From positions 1-10,226 of the forward strand of contig JAJYAH010000183.1 in the NCBI GenBank assembly GCA_021779635.1: 10,226 nt of DNA, in the 5' to 3' direction. The DNA comes from Pseudomonadota bacterium (GTDB taxonomy: Bacteria; Pseudomonadota; Alphaproteobacteria; Rhizobiales; Xanthobacteraceae). Positions 1 through 5,439 of this stretch are shown here, in pieces. A program made the translations under genes and the position numbers. A model generated the notes under the pieces. The model made no database searches, was not told the origin of the DNA, and worked only from the letters and a program-made list of their open reading frames with translations. Numbering within the stretch: position 1 is the stretch's first letter; each line of letters opens with the position of its first letter.

Positions 1-8
1 TCCGATCT
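1..8 (+). other. Probable Illumina adapter remnant at contig end
   Basis: The window opens with TCCGATCT, identical to the 3' end of the standard Illumina adapter (…GCTCTTCCGATCT). On the minus strand these bases replace the Asn-Glu-Glu codons expected after NWT in M20 amidohydrolases with Lys-Ile-Gly. The match to family expectation is lost exactly where the adapter-like octamer begins. Eight bases alone are weak evidence, but the position at the edge and the break in a conserved motif together make an artefact likely. Confidence 0.75.
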
Positions 9-399
9 TGGTCCAGTTGACGATGCAGATCGGAACTTCGGTTTCGATTCCGGCGTCGTTGAGGGTGCGGACCACCTCAAGTGCTGCCAGAGTGCCGAGC
101 ACGCCGTCGAACTTGCCGCCGGTCGGCTGGGTGTCGAGATGCGAGCCGAGGCCGACCGGCGGCTTCGACATGTCGCGGCCCCTGCGCAGGCCGAACATCG
201 AGCCCAGCGCGTCGACATGCACGTCGAGGCCGGCGGCTTCGCAGGCGTTGCGGAACCAGTCGCGCACCTGCCTGTCCTCGGGGCCGAGCGTCAGCCGCCG
301 CACCCCGCCTTTCGGCGTGGCGCCGAACTTTGCGGTTTCGTGAATCGTATCCCACAGGCGGGCGGAATCGATTTGCAGATTGGATGCGATGCTGGTCAT
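1..399 (-). CDS. M20-family Zn-dependent hydrolase (N-carbamoyl-amino-acid / allantoate amidohydrolase type), N-terminal part
   Basis: This is the first 133 codons of a minus-strand gene; the rest lies beyond the left edge. The ATG (399-397) is followed by a protein whose residues 83-102 contain GLGSHLDTQPTGGKFDGVLG, the signature of the M20/M28 hydantoinase/carbamoylase branch. H87 and D98 fit the first dinuclear-metal ligands, and D89 the conserved Asp beside the metal site. Family members hydrolyse N-carbamoyl amino acids, ureido acids or related amides in the cytoplasm. The family then shows NWTNEEG, and this protein reads NWT followed by KIG (131-133). I attribute that mismatch to adapter bases at positions 1-8, not to biology. 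The Shine-Dalgarno candidate GGAAA lies within a 12-bp palindrome just upstream. The gene is divergent from a UPF0317 gene. The family call is firm; the substrate cannot be decided from this fragment. Confidence 0.85.
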   Translation of the reverse strand, partial: MTSIASNLQIDSARLWDTIHETAKFGATPKGGVRRLTLGPEDRQVRDWFRNACEAAGLDVHVDALGSMFGLRRGRDMSKPPVGLGSHLDTQPTGGKFDGVLGTLAALEVVRTLNDAGIETEVPICIVNWTKIG

Positions 400-404
400 T
401 CGGC

Positions 405-416
405 GTTTCCGGAAAC
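405..416. promoter_or_regulatory. Perfect 12-bp palindrome upstream of the hydrolase start
   Basis: GTTTCC (405-410) is followed directly by its reverse complement GGAAAC (411-416). It lies six bases upstream of the minus-strand hydrolase ATG and includes that gene's only Shine-Dalgarno-like GGAAA. It could be an operator or simply chance; there is no spacer between the half-sites, which makes a stable RNA hairpin unlikely. Confidence 0.3.
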
Positions 417-458
417 CCGTTGATGCGTCTCGGCGCCTTGCATGGTAGAACTGTGCGG

Positions 459-490
459 CACTACCTGTCGAGGCACACTGCCTGTCCAGG
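459..490. repeat. Direct repeat of 15 bp with 17-bp period (candidate operator)
   Basis: CACTACCTGTCGAGG (459-473) recurs as CACTGCCTGTCCAGG (476-490), 13 of 15 bases identical, start-to-start distance 17 bp. The pair lies in the short spacer between the divergent hydrolase and UPF0317 genes. This is where a shared regulator would bind, though no regulator gene is in the window. The role is inferred from position only. Confidence 0.35.
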
Positions 491-509
491 CTTGGAGCGC
501 TTTCGATGA

Positions 510-1331
510 TTGTCGGTCTGGCGAAAAAAGCAACAGGGCGTTGACGGCGAGCCGGAGATGCTGCCGAGCCGGCAGGCGCGGCTGGCATGTCGCGCCGGCA
601 TGGCGACGACGACCGCCGGCGTCGCTGGCGGCTTCGTGCAGGGCAATCTTGCGATCCTGCCGGAGAGGCTCGCAGCATCGTTTCATAGGTTTTGCCAGCT
701 CAATCCAAGGCCGTGTCCGGTGATCGGCATGTCCGATGTCGGAAATCCCAGGATTCCCTCGCTCGGGATCGACCTCGACATCCGCACCGACCTGCCGCGC
801 TACCGGGTCTGGCGCGACGGCGAGGTGGTCGAGGAGCCGACCGATATCATGGCGCATTGGCGCGACGATCTCGTGGCGTTCGTGCTGGGTTGCTCGTTCT
901 CGTTCGAGGAAGCGCTGATGGCGGACGATCTGCCGATCCGCCACATCGAGCGCCAGGTCCGGGTGCCGATGTATCGCACTAATATCGCATGCAGCCCGTC
1001 GGGGCCGTTTGCCGGCCCGATGGTGGTGTCGATGCGGCCGTTCAAGCCGGCGGATGCGATCCGCGCCGTGCAGATCACGTCGCGGTTTCCGGCCGTGCAT
1101 GGCGCGCCGGTGCATCTCGGTCATCCGCATGCGATCGGGATCGCGGATCTCGCCAAGCCCGACTATGGCGATCCGGTGCCGGTGGAAGCCGATGAAATTC
1201 CGGTGTTCTGGGCCTGCGGCGTGACACCGCAAGCGGTGATCGCAGCGGCGAAGCTGCCGTTTGCCATCACCCATGCGCCCGGATTGATGCTGGTGACGGA
1301 CTTGAAAAACAAGCAGTTGGCGGTGCTTTAG
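510..1331 (+). CDS. UPF0317 / DUF1445 family protein (D-glutamate cyclase-like, putative hydro-lyase)
   Basis: The protein matches the UPF0317 family (Bacillus YcsI; mammalian D-glutamate cyclase contains this domain). Recognisable family stretches include [82 protein letters not shown] and the C-terminal [15 protein letters not shown]. The two family cysteines (GCSFSFEE and WACG) are present and no membrane segment is seen. Family members are thought to act on D-glutamate, giving 5-oxo-D-proline; most bacterial members are untested. The open frame begins at a TTG (510), with GGAG at 494-497. An in-frame ATG at 558 gives 257 residues beginning right before conserved [12 protein letters not shown], but has GGAG directly abutting it. 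The frame is closed by TGA at 507-509. The true start is therefore unsettled; the family call is secure. Confidence 0.9.
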   Translation: MSVWRKKQQGVDGEPEMLPSRQARLACRAGMATTTAGVAGGFVQGNLAILPERLAASFHRFCQLNPRPCPVIGMSDVGNPRIPSLGIDLDIRTDLPRYRVWRDGEVVEEPTDIMAHWRDDLVAFVLGCSFSFEEALMADDLPIRHIERQVRVPMYRTNIACSPSGPFAGPMVVSMRPFKPADAIRAVQITSRFPAVHGAPVHLGHPHAIGIADLAKPDYGDPVPVEADEIPVFWACGVTPQAVIAAAKLPFAITHAPGLMLVTDLKNKQLAVL

Positions 1332-1364
1332 GATTAGCGTTCGTCAATGATGACGCTGCTAATC
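1332..1364. terminator. Stem-loop between convergent genes, terminator-like
   Basis: GATTAGC (1332-1338) pairs with GCTAATC (1358-1364), and inside it CGTCA (1342-1346) pairs with TGACG (1351-1355) around an ATGA loop. The hairpin begins one base after the UPF0317 stop codon and contains the stop codon of convergent otnC. Neither side carries a U-tract, so it is not a textbook intrinsic terminator. It may still stop transcription or protect mRNA 3' ends in both directions. Confidence 0.5.
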
Positions 1365-2018
1365 GTGTTCATGCCCCGGCAGCACCAACCCAAACGTCTT
1401 TGACAGATCCGCTATCTGCGCCGGCGTCAGAAAGCGCGGGTTCAGCCCGCGCAGCAGCAAATAAAGCTTCGCGGTTTCTTCGAGTTCCTCGATGGCAAAG
1501 ACCGCGGCTTCCAGCGTGTCGCCCGAGACCACCGGGCCGTGATTGGCTAATAGCACCGAGCTGTATTTTCCGGCCAGCCCCTTGATGGCCTCGGCGACGG
1601 CCGGATCGCCGGGCCGATAATACGGCACCAGCGCGGTCTGGCCGCATTTCATCAGATAATAGGCCGTCATCGGCGGCAACGCGGCGCGCGGATCAATCTC
1701 CGGCAACATCGACAGCGCCACCGAATGCGTCGAATGCAGGTGCACCACGGAACGGGCGCTCTCGCGGGTGCGGTACAATGCGTCATGCAGCGGCACTTCC
1801 TTGGTCGGAGCGTCGCCGGCGAGGAGGCGGCCGCCGGCGTCGAGCCGCGTCAGCCGCGCCGGGTCCAGCGACCCGAGCGAGGCATTGGTCGGCGTCACCA
1901 GCCAGCCGCCGTCGTCCAGTTTCACGCTGATATTGCCCGACGAGCCCGGCGTCAGCCCGCGCTCGAACAGCGAGCGGCCGAGGCGGCAGATTTCCTCGCG
2001 GATCTGGGTTTCGGTCAT
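1359..2018 (-). CDS. otnC: 3-oxo-tetronate 4-phosphate decarboxylase (class II aldolase family)
   Basis: This 219-residue protein belongs to the class II aldolase/adducin family. Near its N terminus it has GLTPGSSGNISVKL followed by TPTNASLGSLDP. It then shows the metal-site pattern VVHLHSTHSVALS (His-x-His) and, later, LANHGPVVSG, which supplies the third zinc histidine. OtnC decarboxylates 3-oxo-tetronate 4-phosphate to dihydroxyacetone phosphate. Family members also include fuculose-phosphate aldolases and ribulose-phosphate epimerases, so the specific name depends on the neighbours: ltnD, otnI and otnK lie divergently alongside and complete the pathway. The ATG at 2018 was chosen because MTETQIREEICRLG matches the usual family N terminus. 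The frame stays open further upstream (KDAA-type repeats, GTG at 2123), but that extension looks non-native. The Shine-Dalgarno sequence is weak. Its stop lies inside a stem-loop. Confidence 0.88.
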   Translation of the reverse strand: MTETQIREEICRLGRSLFERGLTPGSSGNISVKLDDGGWLVTPTNASLGSLDPARLTRLDAGGRLLAGDAPTKEVPLHDALYRTRESARSVVHLHSTHSVALSMLPEIDPRAALPPMTAYYLMKCGQTALVPYYRPGDPAVAEAIKGLAGKYSSVLLANHGPVVSGDTLEAAVFAIEELEETAKLYLLLRGLNPRFLTPAQIADLSKTFGLVLPGHEHD

Positions 2019-2052
2019 TTCAGCGTCTCTGGCAGCATCTTTGGCAGCATCC
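2017..2052. repeat. Tandem degenerate 12-bp repeats at the otnC start
   Basis: CTGGCAGCATCT (2029-2040) is followed without a gap by TTGGCAGCATCC (2041-2052), 10 of 12 identical. A weaker third copy with AGCGTCT (2017-2028) overlaps the otnC start codon, and TTGGCAGC recurs at 2075-2082. Read on the minus strand in the otnC frame the array would encode KDAA-KDAA-RDAE ahead of the chosen methionine. In another frame it contains an 11-codon ORF (2050-2015) whose TGA overlaps the otnC ATG. Function is unknown. Confidence 0.5.
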
Positions 2053-2158
2053 TTTGACCGCCTTTTCTCATGCTTTGGCAGCGCGGCCAAGCCGTGGTAC
2101 CCAAAGGCAAAGCCGCGCCCCACGAATTCCGGCTGTCAAGAAACCACGGGAATGCCGC

Positions 2159-3079
2159 ATGTCCGAATCCGTATCCTCAAAACCGCACGTCGCCGTCATC
2201 GGGCTGGGCTCGATGGGTTTTGGCATGGCGACCTCGCTGCGGCGCGCCGGCCTCAAAGTCACCGGCTGCGATGTTTCCGCTGACACCGTCGCGCGCTTCG
2301 TCGCGGATGGCGGTTTTGGCGCAAAGACGCCGGCGGAGGCCGCAGAGAAGGCCACTATCGTCGTCAGCGTGGTCGTCAACGCCGCGCAGACCGAAACCAT
2401 CCTGTTCGGCGCCGGCGGCGTCGCCGAAACGCTGGCCAAAGACACGGTGTTCATCTCCTCGGCGACGATGGACCCGGACGTCGCGCGGCGGCTGGCCAAA
2501 CAGCTCGAAGCCAGCGGCCGGCATTATCTCGACGCCCCGATTTCGGGCGGCGCACAGCGCGCCGCGCAGGGCGAGCTCACCATTCTGGCATCAGGCAGTG
2601 CCGCCGCCTTTGCCAGGGCGCGGCCCGCGCTCGACGCCATGGCGGCAAAACTCTATGAACTCGGCGATGCCGCCGGGCAGGGCGCCGCGTTCAAGATGAT
2701 CAACCAGTTGCTCGCCGGCGTGCACATCGCGGCCGCTTCGGAGGCCATCACCTTCGCGGCGAAACAGGGGCTTGATATCCGGAAGGTCTATGAGGTGATC
2801 ACGGCGTCTGCCGGCAATTCCTGGATGTTCGAGAACCGCGTGCCGCACGTGCTCGACGGCGATTACTCCCCGCGCAGCGCGGTGGAAATTTTCGTGAAAG
2901 ACCTCGGCATCATCCAGGACATGGCGCGAACGGCGAAATTCCCGGTGCCGGTGGCCGCTGCGGCGCTGCAGATGTTTCTGATGACGGCAGCCTCCGGGAT
3001 GGGCCGCGACGACGACGCCTCGGTGGCGCGGATGTATGCACGCGTCACCGGTACGCACCTGCCGGGCGAATCGAAATAA
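2159..3079 (+). CDS. ltnD: NAD-dependent L-threonate dehydrogenase (beta-hydroxyacid dehydrogenase family)
   Basis: This 306-residue protein is a beta-hydroxyacid dehydrogenase. It has an N-terminal Rossmann domain with GLGSMG (15-20) and an aspartate after strand two (D38), which favours NAD over NADP. The substrate-binding DAPISGG is at 125-131, the catalytic lysine is K179 in GAAFKMINQLLAG with N183 nearby, and FVKDLG (245-250) lies in the C-terminal helical domain. LtnD oxidises L-threonate at C2 to 2-oxo-tetronate. The family also covers 3-hydroxyisobutyrate and tartronate semialdehyde enzymes; the tetronate neighbours decide the call. The ATG at 2159 has GGGA (2148-2151) seven bases upstream and directly precedes the Rossmann fold. 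The gene is first of a plus-strand set with otnI 57 bp downstream and otnK, and divergent from otnC across 140 bp. Confidence 0.9.
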   Translation: MSESVSSKPHVAVIGLGSMGFGMATSLRRAGLKVTGCDVSADTVARFVADGGFGAKTPAEAAEKATIVVSVVVNAAQTETILFGAGGVAETLAKDTVFISSATMDPDVARRLAKQLEASGRHYLDAPISGGAQRAAQGELTILASGSAAAFARARPALDAMAAKLYELGDAAGQGAAFKMINQLLAGVHIAAASEAITFAAKQGLDIRKVYEVITASAGNSWMFENRVPHVLDGDYSPRSAVEIFVKDLGIIQDMARTAKFPVPVAAAALQMFLMTAASGMGRDDDASVARMYARVTGTHLPGESK

Positions 3080-3136
3080 AGGCCAACCAAGATAGCAGCG
3101 AGCCGAAGTAGCCGCGAACGAACAAGAGGACCGTCG

Positions 3137-3919
3137 ATGCCCCGTTTCGCCGCCAATCTCAGCATGATGTTCACCGAAGTTCCGTTCCTCGACCGTTTCG
3201 ACGCGGCGGCAAGAGCGGGATTTACGGCCGTCGAGTTCCTGTTTCCCTATGACCATCCGGCGGAAACCATCGGCGAGCGGCTGCATCGCAACGGCCTGAC
3301 CCAGGCGCTGTTCAACCTGCCGCCGGGCAATTGGGACGCCGGCGAAAAGGGTTTTGCCGCGTTGCCGGACCGTTTTGCCGACTTGCAGCAGAGCCTGCGC
3401 ACCGCGCTGCCTTACGCGCAGGCGACCGGCGTCAAGCGCCTGCATCTGATGGCCGGCATCGCCCAACGAAGCGATCCGCAGGCGGTGGCGGCGTTTCGCA
3501 GGTCTGCGATCTATGCCGCCGAGTTCTTCGCGCCCCATGGCATTGATGTGGTGATCGAGCCGATCAATCCGCGCAACGTGCCCGGCTACTTTCTCAACGA
3601 CTTCACCTTTGCCCGCGATCTGATCGGCGAGCTGAAAATTCGCAATCTGAAACTGCAGTTCGACATCTATCACTGCCAGATCATCCATGGCGACGTGACG
3701 ATGCGGCTGCGCGAGATGATGCCCATGATCGGTCACGTCCAGATCGCCAGCATCCCGTCGCGCCACGAGCCGGACGGCGAGGAATTGAACTATCCGTTCC
3801 TGTTCACTGAGCTCGACCGGCTCGGCTATGGCGGCTTTGTCGGCTGCGAATACAATCCGCGCGGCAAGACCACCGATGGCCTCGGCTGGTTCAGGCCCTA
3901 TGCCGGAGCAAAACCGTGA
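3137..3919 (+). CDS. otnI: 2-oxo-tetronate isomerase (hydroxypyruvate isomerase-like TIM barrel)
   Basis: This 260-residue protein is a sugar-phosphate-isomerase-type TIM barrel close to hydroxypyruvate isomerase Hyi. It begins with FAANLSMMFTEVPFLDRF and has VEFLFPYD (32-39) and FNLPPGNW (59-66). It then shows VIEPINPRNVPGYFL (139-153), with E141 as one catalytic/metal acid, and LQFDIYHCQ (173-181), with D176. These are followed by HVQIASIPSRHEPDGEE (200-216) and GCEYNPRGKT (236-245), with E238 the second key glutamate. It should interconvert 2-oxo- and 3-oxo-tetronate between LtnD and OtnK. AGAGGA (3125-3130) sits six bases before the ATG. The stop codon overlaps the otnK GTG start by four bases, indicating translational coupling. 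Hydroxypyruvate isomerase is the alternative by sequence alone; the four-gene context favours OtnI. Confidence 0.9.
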   Translation: MPRFAANLSMMFTEVPFLDRFDAAARAGFTAVEFLFPYDHPAETIGERLHRNGLTQALFNLPPGNWDAGEKGFAALPDRFADLQQSLRTALPYAQATGVKRLHLMAGIAQRSDPQAVAAFRRSAIYAAEFFAPHGIDVVIEPINPRNVPGYFLNDFTFARDLIGELKIRNLKLQFDIYHCQIIHGDVTMRLREMMPMIGHVQIASIPSRHEPDGEELNYPFLFTELDRLGYGGFVGCEYNPRGKTTDGLGWFRPYAGAKP

Positions 3920-5193
3920 CGCTGGCGCTGGGCTGCATCGCCGACGACTATACCGGCGCCTCCGATCTCGCCAACACGTTGACCCGCTGCGGCCTGCGCA
4001 CGGTGCAGACCATCGGCGTGCCGGCGGCCGATCTCGAATTGCCCGACGTCGATGCGGTGGTGGTGTCGCTCAAGAGCCGGTCGATCGAAGCCGGACTTGC
4101 GGTGACGCGCTCGCGCGCCGCCGAACATTGGCTGCGCGACCGCGGCGCGGCTCACATCCTGTTCAAGATCTGCTCGACCTTCGATTCCACCGACGCCGGC
4201 AATATCGGCCCGGTGATGGATGCGCTACGGACCGATTCCGGCGATGCCATCGTGCTGGTGACGCCGGCATTTCCCGAGACCGGCCGCACCGTCTATCAGG
4301 GCAATCTGTTCGTGGGCTCGCTGCCGCTGAACGAGAGTCCGCTGAAGGATCATCCGCTCAATCCGATGCACGATTCCAATCTGGTGCGGGTGCTGGCGCG
4401 CCAGAGCCGGACCAAGGTCGGGCTGGTCGGTCTCGTCGACGTCGCCCGCGGGCCGGATGCCGTCCGCGCCCGTCTGGCCGATCTCGGCAACAGCGGCTTT
4501 GGCGCGGCCATCATTGATGCGGTTTTCGAGCGCGACCTGGAAACCGCAGGCGCGGTCGCCATCGATCACCGTCTCTCGGTCGGCGCATCCGGGCTCGGCC
4601 TTGGGCTCGCCCGCGCGCTGGTCGCCTCGGGCCGGGTCGGATCGAGCCTGGCGAACGCGATTTCCGAATCACCGGTCGGCGGACCGGCAGCCTGCCTTGC
4701 CGGCAGTTGTTCGCAGGCGACGCTCGGCCAGATCGCCAGCGCCGGGCAGGCGATGCCGGTGCTGCATCTCGATCCCGACCAGGTTGTCCGGGGCAAGGAT
4801 GAAGTCCGCCGCGCGCTGGACTGGGCCAGGGAGCGGCTTGGAGGGGGGCCGATCCTGATCGCCAGCAGTTCGACGCCGGATCAGGTTGCGGCCTTGCAGG
4901 CCCGGCACGGCCGCGATGCCGCCGGCCATGCGATCGAGCAGGCGATGGCCGATATCGCCGAGGGACTGGTCCAGGCCGGGGTCCGGCGGCTGGTGGTCGC
5001 CGGCGGCGAAACCTCCGGCGCGGTGGTTGATCGCCTGGGGATTCCCGGCTTTCTGGTCGGAGCCGAAATCGCCGCCGGCGTCCCGGTGCTGCGCACCATC
5101 GGCGTGAAACATTGCGAAATGCTGCTGGCACTGAAGTCTGGCAATTTCGGCGGCCCGGAATTCTTCTCCGACGCGCTTCGATTGATGCGCTGA
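3916..5193 (+). CDS. otnK: 3-oxo-tetronate kinase (DUF1537 four-carbon acid sugar kinase)
   Basis: This 425-residue protein is a DUF1537 kinase of normal family length. The N-terminal substrate domain carries ADDYTGASDLANTL (9-22), the S51-R55 strand-end SLKSR, FKICSTFDSTDAGNIGPV (83-100) and TPAFPETGRTVYQGNLFV (116-133). The C-terminal nucleotide-binding domain carries LAGSCSQAT (261-269), VAGGETSGAVVDRLGI (361-376) and the LKSGNFGGPEFF (406-417) loop. OtnK phosphorylates 3-oxo-tetronate to 3-oxo-tetronate 4-phosphate with ATP, the substrate of OtnC encoded divergently. It starts at GTG, sharing GTGA with the otnI stop, so it is probably translated by coupling. DUF1537 enzymes also act on D-erythronate and related acids; the dehydrogenase and isomerase next door favour the 3-oxo-tetronate route. 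Confidence 0.93.
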   Translation: MTLALGCIADDYTGASDLANTLTRCGLRTVQTIGVPAADLELPDVDAVVVSLKSRSIEAGLAVTRSRAAEHWLRDRGAAHILFKICSTFDSTDAGNIGPVMDALRTDSGDAIVLVTPAFPETGRTVYQGNLFVGSLPLNESPLKDHPLNPMHDSNLVRVLARQSRTKVGLVGLVDVARGPDAVRARLADLGNSGFGAAIIDAVFERDLETAGAVAIDHRLSVGASGLGLGLARALVASGRVGSSLANAISESPVGGPAACLAGSCSQATLGQIASAGQAMPVLHLDPDQVVRGKDEVRRALDWARERLGGGPILIASSSTPDQVAALQARHGRDAAGHAIEQAMADIAEGLVQAGVRRLVVAGGETSGAVVDRLGIPGFLVGAEIAAGVPVLRTIGVKHCEMLLALKSGNFGGPEFFSDALRLMR

Positions 5194-5344
5194 ATTTCGA
5201 CGAGGAGCCCCGAAAACGGGCCGCGGACGGTTATTCACGACATGGTGACCGGACCTGCGGCGGTCAAACCTTCGCGAATAGCGCTGCAATCGTGCGTTGG
5301 GTTAAGGATATGGCCGAACTGCATGAGGGGGTCGCGGCCCTGCG

Positions 5345-5373
5345 TTAGCAATTTAAGCGCAATTCGGGTAAAT
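5345..5373 (+). promoter_or_regulatory. Weak candidate promoter for the RND efflux operon
   Basis: TTAGCA (5345-5350) and GTAAAT (5368-5373) are separated by 17 bases, about 66 bp upstream of the permease ATG, in the only AT-richer patch of the 5194-5439 spacer. A small inverted repeat, ATTTA/TAAAT, lies across the same bases and might be an operator half-site pair. The -10 match is poor (3 of 6). The rest of this 246-bp spacer holds no gene I can support; a short CCCG-AAAA-CGGG hairpin (5209-5220) follows otnK without a T-run. Confidence 0.22.
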
Positions 5374-5439
5374 CGGCGCCAAGATTTCCCTAGCATCGCG
5401 AGTCCAAGCCCTTCCGCTTGAGCAAGGAATGCCCGTTCT

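Noticed and set aside
396..1274. Minus-strand open frame of 292 codons opposite the UPF0317 gene
   Set aside because: Antisense shadow with biased composition; it would also overlap the start of the M20 hydrolase in a different frame.
2054..2158. Upstream extension of ltnD by 35 codons from an in-frame earlier ATG
   Set aside because: The extension precedes the Rossmann fold without family similarity and runs through the divergent regulatory spacer; ATG 2159 has a good Shine-Dalgarno sequence.
2591..3766. Minus-strand open frame of 391 codons opposite ltnD/otnI
   Set aside because: It spans two well-supported plus-strand genes and the gap between them, has shadow-type composition (many Arg/His) and shows no family motif.
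5209..5220. CCCG-AAAA-CGGG hairpin after otnK as an intrinsic terminator
   Set aside because: The stem is only four pairs and no T-run follows; too weak to annotate as a terminator.
5242..5421. 59-codon plus-strand ORF (ATG 5242, TGA ending 5421) in the otnK-RND spacer
   Set aside because: No ribosome-binding site, no recognisable sequence pattern, Ser/Arg-rich random-looking translation; more likely untranslated leader.
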